Below, in pieces: positions 1 to 7,884 of a DNA stretch of 64,000 nucleotides. How positions within the stretch are numbered: the first letter of the stretch is position 1; every line of letters begins with the position of its first letter. The stretch lies in contig NZ_KB902314.1 in the NCBI RefSeq assembly GCF_000379485.1, positions 1 to 64,000 on the forward strand. The letters are read 5' to 3'. Below the pieces are notes generated by a model that made no database searches, was not told where the DNA came from, and was given only the letters and a program-made list of their open reading frames with translations. The translations under genes were made by a program, and so were the position numbers. Source of the DNA: Wenxinia marina DSM 24838 (GTDB taxonomy: Bacteria > Pseudomonadota > Alphaproteobacteria > Rhodobacterales > Rhodobacteraceae).

Positions 1-10
1 CACACGACCT

Positions 11-97
<87 letters not shown>

Positions 98-155
98 CTC
101 CCCCGCAGATCACATCGGCCTTTGCCGCCCCGACCTTCGGGCTAGGATCGGCGGC

Positions 156-914
156 ATGCTCGGGACCATCCGCACCCTCTATACCGGCGACTCTGACCGC
201 GCGCACCGCTTCCGCTACGGGCTGCTGGCGTTCGATCTGCTGACGATCCTGTTCGTCGTCGTCACGAGCTTCGTCCCCTCGGAGCCTTGGATCGAGGCGG
301 TGGATCTGGTCTTCGGAACGGTCATCCTCGCGGATTTCCTGATGCGGCTGTGGGTCGAAGGGGACCGGCGGACGCTTCTGCGGCTGTCGACCTGGACCGA
401 CATCGTCGCCATCGTCTCGTTCCTCGCCCCGATCGCGGGCGAGGGGTTCGGGTTCCTGCGGGTGCTGCGCACCCTGCGCCTGCTGCACACCTACCAGCTG
501 CTCGACCGGCTGCGCCGGGACGTCCCCGGCTTCTGGCGGCACGAGGAGGTGGTGCTGGCCGCGGTGAACCTGCTGGTCTTCCTGTTCGTGATGACGGGGC
601 TGATCTACGCCACGCAGCACCGCGGCAATCCCGACATCTCGAACTATGCCGATGCCCTCTACTTCACCGTCACCGCGCTGACGACGACGGGATTCGGGGA
701 CATCACGCTCGAGGGGACAGGCGGGCGCCTCCTGTCGGTGGTGGTGATGATCGTCGGCGTGACGCTGTTCCTGCGGCTGGCGCAGGTCCTGTTCCGGCCG
801 AACAAGGTGCATCAGGAGTGCACGGTCTGCGGGCTCAAGCTGCACGACCACGACGCGGTCCACTGCAAGCATTGCGGCACGGTGATCCACATCGAGACCG
901 AGGGGCAGCTCTGA
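156..914 (+). CDS. Voltage-gated-type potassium channel with C-terminal zinc ribbon
   Basis: A 252-residue inner-membrane ion channel. Several hydrophobic helices come first, including an Arg-spaced S4-like helix (FLRVLRTLRLLHTYQLL). The selectivity filter TTTGFGD is at about residues 176-182, in the GFGD form of the K+ filter, and a last helix follows. The C-terminal tail carries two CxxC knuckles (C222/C225 and C237/C240), a small zinc-ribbon or rubredoxin-like module that could sense metal or redox state; that role is inference. The frame stays open upstream into tRNA-Leu, so I placed the start at the first ATG after the tRNA, preceded by AGGATCGG. K+ selectivity is inferred from the filter. 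No partner gene adjoins it. Confidence 0.85.
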   Translation: MLGTIRTLYTGDSDRAHRFRYGLLAFDLLTILFVVVTSFVPSEPWIEAVDLVFGTVILADFLMRLWVEGDRRTLLRLSTWTDIVAIVSFLAPIAGEGFGFLRVLRTLRLLHTYQLLDRLRRDVPGFWRHEEVVLAAVNLLVFLFVMTGLIYATQHRGNPDISNYADALYFTVTALTTTGFGDITLEGTGGRLLSVVVMIVGVTLFLRLAQVLFRPNKVHQECTVCGLKLHDHDAVHCKHCGTVIHIETEGQL

Positions 915-972
915 CCGGGCATTGTTCCTTTACCCCTGCTGTGAGACAGGGGGGCGACCAACGGAGGGCCGG

Positions 973-1584
973 ATGGCGAACCATCTCTACAAGGGCGACC
1001 TGCCGGACGGGCTGGACCTCGGGCCGGTCGTGGCCATCGACTGCGAGACGATGGGCCTGCGGCCCCACCGCGACCGGCTGTGCCTGGTGCAGATGTCGGG
1101 CGGCGACGGCAACTGCCACCTGGTGCAGGTCGCGCCGGGCCAGACCGAGGCGCCGAACCTGGCGCGGATGCTGACCGACCCCTCGGTGCTGAAGCTGTTC
1201 CATTTCGGCCGCTTCGACATCGCGGCGATGTATCACACCTTCGGCGCGCTGGCGCAGCCGGTCTGGTGCACCAAGATCGCGTCCAAGATGACGCGCACCT
1301 TCACCGACCGGCACGGGCTCAAGATCCTGCTGGCCGACCTCCTCGACGTCGACGTCTCGAAACAGCAGCAGCAGTCCGACTGGGGCGCGGCCGAGCTGAC
1401 CGAGGCGCAGCTCGACTACGCGGCGTCGGACGTGCTGTACCTGCACCGCCTGAAGGACGCGCTGGAGGGGATGCTGCAGCGGGAGGGCCGGCTGGGACTC
1501 GCGCAGGCCTGCTTCGACTTCCTTCCCGTCCGGGCGCAACTCGACCTCGCCGGCTGGCCGGACGAGGACATCTTCTCGCATTGA
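973..1584 (+). CDS. rnd: Ribonuclease D-type 3'-5' exonuclease
   Basis: A 203-residue DEDDy-type exonuclease of the RNase D / ribonuclease H-like fold. Catalytic residues are visible: D23 and E25 in DCETMG, D82 in GRFDIAAM, and Y149 with D153 in LDYAASD. It is much shorter than E. coli RNase D (about 375 residues) and lacks the C-terminal HRDC domains, which is the short form common in alphaproteobacteria. The expected role is 3' trimming of tRNA and other stable RNAs. The ATG is preceded by GGAGG at 963-967, which decides the start. It lies just upstream of the lpt genes with only 40 bp between them, so it is probably cotranscribed. Confidence 0.88.
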   Translation: MANHLYKGDLPDGLDLGPVVAIDCETMGLRPHRDRLCLVQMSGGDGNCHLVQVAPGQTEAPNLARMLTDPSVLKLFHFGRFDIAAMYHTFGALAQPVWCTKIASKMTRTFTDRHGLKILLADLLDVDVSKQQQQSDWGAAELTEAQLDYAASDVLYLHRLKDALEGMLQREGRLGLAQACFDFLPVRAQLDLAGWPDEDIFSH

Positions 1585-1624
1585 TGGCGCGCCGCCTCCC
1601 CGTCGCGCGCTGGCGCGGCCCGAC

Positions 1625-2233
1625 GTGACGCAGGCCGGCGACGCCCATACCCGCGTCGTGGCCGCCGCCAAGGTGGCGCTGCCGCTGGTCGCGCTGGCGC
1701 TGCTGTCGACCCTGTTCCTGTTCGCCCGCACCGGCGGCCCCGACCCCGACATCCGCTATTCCGACGTCGAGGCGATCGCGCGCGAGCCGCGGGTGACCGC
1801 CCCCGCCTTCGCCGGGATCGGCCGCAACGGCGCGGTGATCTCGATGCGGGCGGGCGAGATGCGTCCCGTCGACGGCGACACCCAGTCCTTCACCGCCACG
1901 AAGCTCGCGGCCGAGATGTCGATGCCCGACGGCCGCCGGTTCGAGCTGTCGGCCGAGACCGGCGCCTATGACGCAGCGACCCGGACCGCGCAGCTGACCG
2001 GCCTCGCCCGCGTCGACACCTCGGACGGTTACAGCATGGAGACGGCGGGCCTGGAGGCCGACCTCGGCGCCGGCACGCTGCGGTCGCTCGGCCCGCTGGA
2101 GGTGCATGCGCCGTTCGGCGAACTGACGGCGGCGCGGATGAGCGTCGAGAATGCCGAAGGCGGGCCCCGCCTGATGTTCAGCGGCGGCGTGCGCCTTATA
2201 TACAGACCCGACCGGACAGGAGACCGCCCGTGA
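1625..2233 (+). CDS. lptC: LPS export ABC transporter periplasmic protein LptC
   Basis: A 202-residue bitopic inner-membrane protein. It has one N-terminal transmembrane segment (about residues 14-31, KVALPLVALALLSTLFLFA) followed by a periplasmic beta-jellyroll domain of the OstA/LptC type. In the Lpt bridge LptC receives lipopolysaccharide from LptB2FG and passes it to LptA. The start is a GTG; I see no strong Shine-Dalgarno, so the exact start is uncertain. Its stop overlaps the lptA start (GTGA at 2230-2233). The family is poorly conserved in sequence, and the call rests on length, topology and position before lptA and lptB. Confidence 0.88.
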   Translation: MTQAGDAHTRVVAAAKVALPLVALALLSTLFLFARTGGPDPDIRYSDVEAIAREPRVTAPAFAGIGRNGAVISMRAGEMRPVDGDTQSFTATKLAAEMSMPDGRRFELSAETGAYDAATRTAQLTGLARVDTSDGYSMETAGLEADLGAGTLRSLGPLEVHAPFGELTAARMSVENAEGGPRLMFSGGVRLIYRPDRTGDRP

Positions 2234-2712
2234 TCCGCGCCTTCGCCTTCCTCTCGCTTCTGGCCCTTTGCCAGGCCGCGGCCGCCCAGACGAACCTGAA
2301 CCTCGGCAGCATCGACGCCGACCCCTCGCTGCCCGTCGAGGTCACCGCCGAATCCCTGTCGGTGGACCAGCAGACCGGCGAGGCGCGGTTCTCGGGCAAC
2401 GTCGTCATCGGCCAGGGCGACCTGCGCCTCGCCGCGGCCGAGGTGATCGTCGTCTACTCCGAAGCGTCGGGCGAGATCGCGCGACTGCGCGCCTCGGGCG
2501 GCGTGACCTTCGTCACCCCCACCGAGGCGGCCGAGGCGCAGGCGGCGGATTACGACCTGACGGCCGGCACGCTGACGCTGACGGGCGAGGTCCTGCTCAC
2601 CCAGGGCGCGAACGCGCTGTCGGCGAACCGGATGGTCGTGAACCTGACGACCGGCACCGCGCAGCTGGACGGGCAGGTCCGAACCGTTCTCGCCCCGCAG
2701 GGGACCCCGTGA
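2230..2712 (+). CDS. lptA: Lipopolysaccharide transport periplasmic protein LptA
   Basis: A 160-residue secreted protein with a signal peptide (residues 1 to about 19, cleavage after AAA near Q20). One OstA-type beta-jellyroll domain follows, with the pattern of ARFSGNVVIGQGDLRL and TGEVLLTQGANALSANRM typical of LptA. It forms the periplasmic bridge that carries LPS from LptC to LptD at the outer membrane. The GTG start is preceded by CAGGAGA at 2217-2223 and overlaps the lptC stop; its own stop overlaps the lptB start. A TATATA at about 2196-2201 inside the end of lptC could be an internal -10 element, but I saw no good partner -35. Confidence 0.92.
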   Translation: MIRAFAFLSLLALCQAAAAQTNLNLGSIDADPSLPVEVTAESLSVDQQTGEARFSGNVVIGQGDLRLAAAEVIVVYSEASGEIARLRASGGVTFVTPTEAAEAQAADYDLTAGTLTLTGEVLLTQGANALSANRMVVNLTTGTAQLDGQVRTVLAPQGTP

Positions 2713-3461
2713 GCGGCTTCTCCGTCACCGAAGGGGACCGCGGCCTCGCGATCCGCGGCCTGCGCAAGAGCTATCGCAAGCGGCCGGTGATCCGCGACGT
2801 GTCGCTGTCGCTGGACCGGGGCGAGGTGGTGGCGCTGCTGGGTCCCAACGGGTCGGGCAAGACGACGTGCTTCTACTGCATCGCGGGCCTGATCCAGCCC
2901 GAGGGCGGGCAGGTCCTGATCGACGGCCGCGACGTCACCGCGCTTCCGATGTACCGCCGCGCCCGGCTGGGCATCGGATACCTGCCGCAGGAGATGTCGA
3001 TCTTTCGCGGCCTGTCGGTCGAGGACAACATCCTCGCGATTCTCGAGGTCGCCGAAAAGGACCCCCACGCCCGCCGCGAGCGGCTGGAGGAGCTGCTGTC
3101 GGACTTTTCCATCGGGCACCTGCGCCGCGCCCCCGCGCTGGCGCTCTCCGGCGGCGAGCGACGTCGGTGCGAGATTGCCCGCTGCCTTGCTGCCGGGCCG
3201 TCGTTCGTGCTGCTGGACGAGCCGTTCGCGGGTGTTGACCCGATCGCGGTGGGCGACATCCGCGGCCTCGTCCACGACCTCAAGGACCGGGGAATCGGCG
3301 TCCTCATCACCGACCACAACGTGCGCGAGACGCTCGAGATCGTGGACCGCGCCTACATCCTGAACGACGGCGCGGTTCTGATGTCCGGCACCGCGGACGA
3401 GGTCGTGCGGGACGAGAACGTCCGCCGCGTCTACCTCGGCCAGGGCTTTCGCGTGCACTGA
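2709..3461 (+). CDS. lptB: LPS export ABC transporter ATP-binding protein LptB
   Basis: A 250-residue cytoplasmic ATPase that powers LPS extraction by the LptB2FG complex. All ABC motifs are present: Walker A GPNGSGKT at 45-52, signature LSGGE at 146-150, Walker B ending LLDE with D170 and E171, and an H-loop in ITDHN. Length and the SIFRGLSVEDN segment match LptB rather than a generic uptake ATPase. It starts at a GTG overlapping the lptA stop (GTGA). The permease genes lptF and lptG are not in the window, as is usual because they sit elsewhere on the chromosome. Confidence 0.95.
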   Translation: MSGFSVTEGDRGLAIRGLRKSYRKRPVIRDVSLSLDRGEVVALLGPNGSGKTTCFYCIAGLIQPEGGQVLIDGRDVTALPMYRRARLGIGYLPQEMSIFRGLSVEDNILAILEVAEKDPHARRERLEELLSDFSIGHLRRAPALALSGGERRRCEIARCLAAGPSFVLLDEPFAGVDPIAVGDIRGLVHDLKDRGIGVLITDHNVRETLEIVDRAYILNDGAVLMSGTADEVVRDENVRRVYLGQGFRVH

Positions 3462-3493
3462 TGACGCACCCCGCCCCTCCCGCGATGCGCGAG

Positions 3494-3524
3494 TTGACAG
3501 GCGGCCGGCCTTCGGGCCGAATGA
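3494..3524 (+). promoter_or_regulatory. Possible promoter for hpf-ptsN
   Basis: A perfect TTGACA at 3494-3499 begins the 229-bp gap between lptB and hpf. The -10 region is poor (GAATGA at 3519-3524, spacing 19), so only the -35 is convincing. A CGGCC-TTCG-GGCCG tetraloop hairpin follows the -35. The gap holds no plausible gene. Confidence 0.3.
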
Positions 3525-3658
3525 GGGGGATGACGATCCCGCCCAGCGCCCCGACCGACGCCGCGGCCCCGCACAAAGGGTCCGCGCCGGTCATGGAGGC
3601 CTGCGGGACGTCCCTCTCCGCACCACCGATTCCGTTGCCCGACGGCGGCGGCACGACG

Positions 3659-3678
3659 GCCCGAACCCGGGCTTTTTT
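3659..3678 (+). terminator. Intrinsic-terminator-like hairpin in the hpf leader
   Basis: Stem GCCCG (3659-3663), loop AACC and stem CGGGC (3668-3672) are followed directly by six T. The T-run ends 12 bases before the hpf ATG and abuts its Shine-Dalgarno (GGAGGA). It could end lptB transcription, or act as an attenuator inside the hpf leader. The stem is short, so termination efficiency may be modest. Confidence 0.55.
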
Positions 3679-3690
3679 CACGGAGGAGCC

Positions 3691-4269
3691 ATGCGTTACC
3701 AGATCAGCGGCAAGCAGATCGACATCGGCGAGGCGCTCTCGACCCATGTCGAGACCGAGCTGGGCCAGACGCTAGAGAAATATGCCGGACGCCCGACCGA
3801 GGCGACCGTCGTCTTCTCGAAGTCGGGGCACGAGCATGTCTGCGAAACGGTGGTGCACCTGTCGACCGGGCTGACCGCCCAGGCCAAGGGCGCCGCGCCC
3901 GACATCTACGCCGCGTTCGAGGCCTGTTGCGAGAAGATGGACAAGCAGTTGCGGCGCTACAAACGCAGGCTGAAGGACCATCACAAGGTACGTCCCGGGC
4001 CGGTTGAACTCTCGGCGGCCGGCTCCTATATCCTCGCGCCGACGGAAGACGAGGGTGAAGGCGAGGGCGACACCGACTGGACGCCGATCATTGTGGCCGA
4101 GACGGAATCGACGATTCCCTCCCTTTCGGTCGGCGAGGCGGTGATGCAGATGGAGCTGGCGCATTCGCCGGTCCTCGTGTTCAGGAACGAGAAGCACAGC
4201 GGGATCAACGTGGTGTACCGCCGCGACGACGGCAACATCGGCTGGATCGACCCGCGGACCACGAACTGA
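3691..4269 (+). CDS. hpf: Long-form ribosome hibernation promoting factor
   Basis: A 192-residue long HPF. The N-terminal S30AE domain (about 1-105) binds the 30S decoding centre, a charged acidic linker follows (about 120-130, EDEGEGEGD), and the C-terminal domain (about 135-192, ending NIGWIDP) mediates 70S dimer formation to 100S in stationary phase. The ATG has a clear GGAGGA upstream. Downstream lies ptsN, and in many proteobacteria rpoN precedes hpf; here lptB is the direct neighbour and rpoN is absent. Expected induction is by starvation. A short terminator-like hairpin sits immediately before the ribosome binding site. Confidence 0.95.
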   Translation: MRYQISGKQIDIGEALSTHVETELGQTLEKYAGRPTEATVVFSKSGHEHVCETVVHLSTGLTAQAKGAAPDIYAAFEACCEKMDKQLRRYKRRLKDHHKVRPGPVELSAAGSYILAPTEDEGEGEGDTDWTPIIVAETESTIPSLSVGEAVMQMELAHSPVLVFRNEKHSGINVVYRRDDGNIGWIDPRTTN

Positions 4270-4297
4270 GCCGGGCAGGCGACGAACAGGACAGTCG

Positions 4298-4762
4298 ATG
4301 CAACTTGCAGAGCTATTGCGCGCTGACGGCGTCCGGATTCTGGGCGCCACCAGCAGCAAGAAGCGCCTTTTCCACGACCTCGGCGACATGGCGGCCGCCC
4401 TCTTCGGGCTGAAGGCCGACAGCGTCGCCGAGGCGTTGATGGAGCGTGAGGGCCTCGGCCCCACGGGCGTCGGCGACGGCATCGCGCTGCCGCACGCCCG
4501 GCTGGAGGGGCTGGACCGGGTGCGCGGCCTGTTCGTCCGGCTCGAGAAGCCGCTGGAGTTCGACGCGGTCGACCGCCAGCCGGTCGACCTCGTCTTCGCC
4601 CTGCTGGCGCCGGCGGACGCGGGGGTCGAGCACCTGAAGGCGCTCGCCCTCGTCAGCCGGACGATGCGCGATTCGCACACCTGCGCCAAGCTGCGCGCGA
4701 ACTCGGACCCCAGCACCCTGCACGCGATCCTGACCGAGGCGCCGGCGAACCAGGCCGCCTGA
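4298..4762 (+). CDS. ptsN: Nitrogen-related PTS IIA component PtsN (EIIA-Ntr)
   Basis: A 154-residue cytoplasmic regulatory phosphoprotein of the PTS-Ntr chain (PtsP-PtsO-PtsN), which links carbon, nitrogen and potassium status rather than transporting sugar. The phosphorylated histidine is H66 in ALPHARLEG, in the standard EIIA-fructose/Ntr context. Length is normal. It lies 28 bp after hpf and is probably in the same transcript. The convergent sulfotransferase gene ends 3 bp downstream, with no terminator-like structure between them. Confidence 0.93.
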   Translation: MQLAELLRADGVRILGATSSKKRLFHDLGDMAAALFGLKADSVAEALMEREGLGPTGVGDGIALPHARLEGLDRVRGLFVRLEKPLEFDAVDRQPVDLVFALLAPADAGVEHLKALALVSRTMRDSHTCAKLRANSDPSTLHAILTEAPANQAA

Positions 4763-4765
4763 GGC

Positions 4766-6181
4766 TCAGCCCCGCCAGGGGCCGAAGCCGAAGGACAGGT
4801 AGTCGCGGGCCATCGCCGCCCGGCCCAGCGCCTCGATCTCGTCGTCCCGGATGGCCGCCAGCAGCCGCAGGTTGGGGTCGACCGGCGGCGCGAAGGCGGG
4901 CGCGTCTTCCCGGCCGACCTGCCGCGCGAGCGCCGGCAGCGCCTCGGGCAGCTCGTCCTCCCGCAGGAGCGCATCCGGCGGGACGAAGCCCGCCATCCCC
5001 TCCAGCAGCGCCGCCTGACTGCTCCACGCCGGGTCGGTGCGGATGTTGGTCTGCCCGCCGAGATTGGCCTTGAGGAACGTCAGGAACGTCGCGAAGGCGG
5101 CCCGGTGCTCCGCCGGACCGTAGCCCGCGTCGGCCGGATCGTCCGGAAGCTCCAGCCCGAAGGTCCGGCCGAGATTGCGCCGGATCTCGGGGAAGCTGCC
5201 GGGCCCGCGCGCCAGGATCCGCTCGCAGAAGGCGGCGTGCGCCCGGGCGAGCGGGTGCCGCAGCACGGCAAAGCTGCGGTACCCCGGCCGCTCGGCCATC
5301 CACTGCCGCAAGGTGCGATAGGTGAAGTTCCCCACGGGTGCCTGCCCGTCCAGCTCCGTCAGCCAGGCCGCGACCGCGGCCTCCGGCCCCGACCGGAGCG
5401 GCCGGAACAGCAGGCTCGTCCGCGCCGCGGCGAGGTAGGTCGGAATAGCGGGCCCGCGCCGCGGCTCGAAGTTCGGGGTGCGGCTCAGGTTGAATCGGTC
5501 CAGCCGGGCCAGCGCCTCCGCCATGCCGGCGAAGTTGGCGACCTTGCCCTCCATCGGCTCGGGGTTCTGCTTCTTGAGCTTGCGGTCGAGGGCATCCAGC
5601 CGCGCCGGCACGCCGAGCCACGTGGCGAGGCCGTTCATCACCTCGAGGTCCTGCAGATCCTCGTAGTCGACGTAGAACGCTGTCTGCCCCGTCCGTTGCA
5701 GGCGCGACAGGATCTCCACCTGGAAGCCCTGCACCTCGGTCAGGTGCGCCTCGAACTCGGCGCCGTCGAACTCTGCCTGCTCGGCACGCGCGTGCTTGAC
5801 GTTCGTCAGCTTCCACTGGCCCGTCGCCGACGCGATCTTGCGGCTGATGTAGCTTTCGATCGGGTTGCGCGTCAGCACGATCTTGGCGCAGGCCGGATCG
5901 TCGAGGATCGGCCGCAGGACCCGCGGATCGTGGTCGTGGAAATAGCGGAAACCGGCGAGCGTACCCGGCTGGTCCCTCACCGCCGACAGAAGGCGCGTCG
6001 GATCGGAATCCCGCGCCTCCCGGCTTATGCCGAGAATCTCGGTGCGGTTGGGATAGCCGATGAATGCCTGGTTGAACGCCTCGCCGTGGCACTCCACCCC
6101 GTCCAGCGCGTTCAGGTTCGCCTCGAGGAAGTTGGAGCCGGTCCGCATCCCGGCGAGAACGACGAAGTACGCGAAGGCCAT
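4766..6181 (-). CDS. Two-domain sulfotransferase (NodH-like plus Sulfotransfer_2-like)
   Basis: A 471-residue protein with two apparent PAPS-sulfotransferase modules. The N-terminal half (1 to about 215) is NodH-like: a 5'-phosphosulfate loop GMRTGSNFLE near residue 11 and a 3'-phosphate motif in LTRNPIESYISRK. The C-terminal half (about 230-471) has the 3'-phosphate motif AVLRHPLARAHAAFCERI and a later DPAWSSQ stretch like carbohydrate O-sulfotransferases, but its 5' loop (GNFTYRTL) is degenerate. The likely role is sulfation of a glycan or lipid made by the adjoining glycosyltransferases. Its ATG overlaps the stop of the upstream gene by 4 bp (ATGA), so the two are coupled. The domain split is inferred from motifs; whether both halves are active is unknown. 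Confidence 0.8.
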   Translation of the reverse strand: MAFAYFVVLAGMRTGSNFLEANLNALDGVECHGEAFNQAFIGYPNRTEILGISREARDSDPTRLLSAVRDQPGTLAGFRYFHDHDPRVLRPILDDPACAKIVLTRNPIESYISRKIASATGQWKLTNVKHARAEQAEFDGAEFEAHLTEVQGFQVEILSRLQRTGQTAFYVDYEDLQDLEVMNGLATWLGVPARLDALDRKLKKQNPEPMEGKVANFAGMAEALARLDRFNLSRTPNFEPRRGPAIPTYLAAARTSLLFRPLRSGPEAAVAAWLTELDGQAPVGNFTYRTLRQWMAERPGYRSFAVLRHPLARAHAAFCERILARGPGSFPEIRRNLGRTFGLELPDDPADAGYGPAEHRAAFATFLTFLKANLGGQTNIRTDPAWSSQAALLEGMAGFVPPDALLREDELPEALPALARQVGREDAPAFAPPVDPNLRLLAAIRDDEIEALGRAAMARDYLSFGFGPWRG

Positions 6182-7884
6182 CACTTCACCAGGTAGGGCT
6201 TGCGCTTGGGCGGCTGGGTCCCGCCGCTGCCGCCGGCCACGGGGAAATCGCCCATGAGATAGGGGTGCATTCCCTGGTTCTTGAGATTCTGCAGGAACTG
6301 GCCGAACCCGCCCAGATCGACCATGCGCGGCACCTCGGCCAGCCGGCGACGGCTGCTCTGCCCGATCTCGTCGACGATGCCCTGCAGCGCCTCCATCGGC
6401 GCCTCGACGAAATCGGCCATCGTCCAGATCCGCACCCGCGCCTTGGCGTAGGACGAGCGCAGCGCCTTGATATGCTCGGCTTCGATCCGTTGCAGGCGCG
6501 CCGCCTGGACCCGCAGTTCGGCGAAGTCGAGGTTCGACCGGAACAGCGGAACGGCCCATGCGCCCGAGATGACCGAGACGTCGGCGTTCGGATCCTTGGC
6601 GATCGGCCACGAGACGTCCTGATTGTCCATCGGTCCGTACTGGAAGCACTGCCTCTCGCCGCGGGTGTTCCAGATCAGGCTGGTCAGGAACATCCAGGCA
6701 TTGCGGTCGCGCAGCGCCGCGTCGGCGGGCAGCGCGCCCGAGAAGGTCGGCTGCCGCCCCTCGAACTCCACCCCCTCCGGGGCGAAGAGATGACCGTGCA
6801 CCCGCGTGCCGGTGGCCCGCGCGAGCCAGGTCTCGAAATCCTCGAATAGGTGGGAGAAGCCCTCGAACACCGAGTACCGGGCGGTCGTCAGGCCGTTCTC
6901 CCAGTTGGGGTTCGGAAAGCGCGACTGCATGTAGAGACCGGGCCGGCCCCGCGTCCGGCGGTCGACTGCCTTGGCGAAGATGCGGTCGATCTTGCCCGGG
7001 TTCGGCTCTCCCGAGGCCATGGCGGACCCTTGGGTGCCGAGAAAGGTGTCGTACAGCAGGTCCGCGTGGGGCCAGATCTTGCGGGCGACGAAGCAGTCGG
7101 ACCGGCGCAGCAGCTGCAGGTGATCGTCGTAGAAGATATGCGGCTTGCCCTGGAAATCGAACTTGGCGAGGGTCAGCGACCGGCTCTCGATCCGTTCCGA
7201 GAACAGGCGCGCGAGCGACTGGAAGTAGCTCTCGTCCGGGATCCAGACCTTGCGGAAGTAGCCGTCCCAGACCGGCCGCTCCGGCGCCGTCAGGATCGCC
7301 GACAGCGTGCGGCGCGTCAGGCACCACCATTGCGAGCCCATGTGCGGCACGATGCCGTCCGGGATCGTCCGCCGCAGGCCGAGGCGGCGCTGCACCCGCA
7401 CATACCAGTCGAACAGCCGCCGCCGCCGCCGCCACGAGAACGGAAACCGCATCGTGAAGCGCTCTTCCGATAGGCCGCCCACGGTCCAGGGCACGTCGGC
7501 CGTCGTCGCGCTCTCGATGAAGTCGGTGTTGGGGCGGGCGTCGAGATAGGCGACGAGGTCGGCCACCGGCCGCAGCGGCAGGCACGAGCCCGAGGCGAGG
7601 TAGACGTGCCGGACGTCGGGGAACTCGCCCAGCATCAGGTCGGCCGCGCACTGGCTGGCGGCGACGATGCCCCAGGTTCCCCACTCGCAGCGGAAGCGCG
7701 GCGAGAAGCGCACGTCCGGCAGGTCGGCGACGCGGGCGCGGAAGGCGTCGAACCGCTCGGCCGGCACCGGGGCGTCCACGTGCACCACGACCGGGCAGCC
7801 GGCGGCGGCCCACTGCCGGATAACCTGCTCCGCCCGGTCGAAGGCGGTGTGGATCAGCATCACGACGCCGAGGGTGGAGGTCAT
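6181..7884 (-). CDS. Core-2/I-branching-type (GT14-like) glycosyltransferase with C-terminal extension
   Basis: A 567-residue protein. The N-terminal about 300 residues resemble beta-1,6-N-acetylglucosaminyltransferases of the branching-enzyme family: MLIHTAFDRAEQVIRQW, HVDAPVP, ASGSCLPLRP, SQWWCLTRR and the acidic DESYFQSLA near residue 215. The C-terminal about 260 residues form a separate domain that I recall as DUF5928 in Rhodobacterales homologues; its function is unknown. It is likely cytoplasmic or peripheral and adds a branching sugar to a surface glycan. It sits between a GT2 gene and the sulfotransferase, with ATGA overlaps on both sides, so the three are translated together. Confidence 0.82.
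   Translation of the reverse strand: MTSTLGVVMLIHTAFDRAEQVIRQWAAAGCPVVVHVDAPVPAERFDAFRARVADLPDVRFSPRFRCEWGTWGIVAASQCAADLMLGEFPDVRHVYLASGSCLPLRPVADLVAYLDARPNTDFIESATTADVPWTVGGLSEERFTMRFPFSWRRRRRLFDWYVRVQRRLGLRRTIPDGIVPHMGSQWWCLTRRTLSAILTAPERPVWDGYFRKVWIPDESYFQSLARLFSERIESRSLTLAKFDFQGKPHIFYDDHLQLLRRSDCFVARKIWPHADLLYDTFLGTQGSAMASGEPNPGKIDRIFAKAVDRRTRGRPGLYMQSRFPNPNWENGLTTARYSVFEGFSHLFEDFETWLARATGTRVHGHLFAPEGVEFEGRQPTFSGALPADAALRDRNAWMFLTSLIWNTRGERQCFQYGPMDNQDVSWPIAKDPNADVSVISGAWAVPLFRSNLDFAELRVQAARLQRIEAEHIKALRSSYAKARVRIWTMADFVEAPMEALQGIVDEIGQSSRRRLAEVPRMVDLGGFGQFLQNLKNQGMHPYLMGDFPVAGGSGGTQPPKRKPYLVK

Noticed and set aside
3461-3775. A 104-codon plus-strand ORF after lptB
   Set aside because: Pro/Ala/Arg-rich composition typical of GC-rich chance frames, overlaps hpf, no ribosome binding site.
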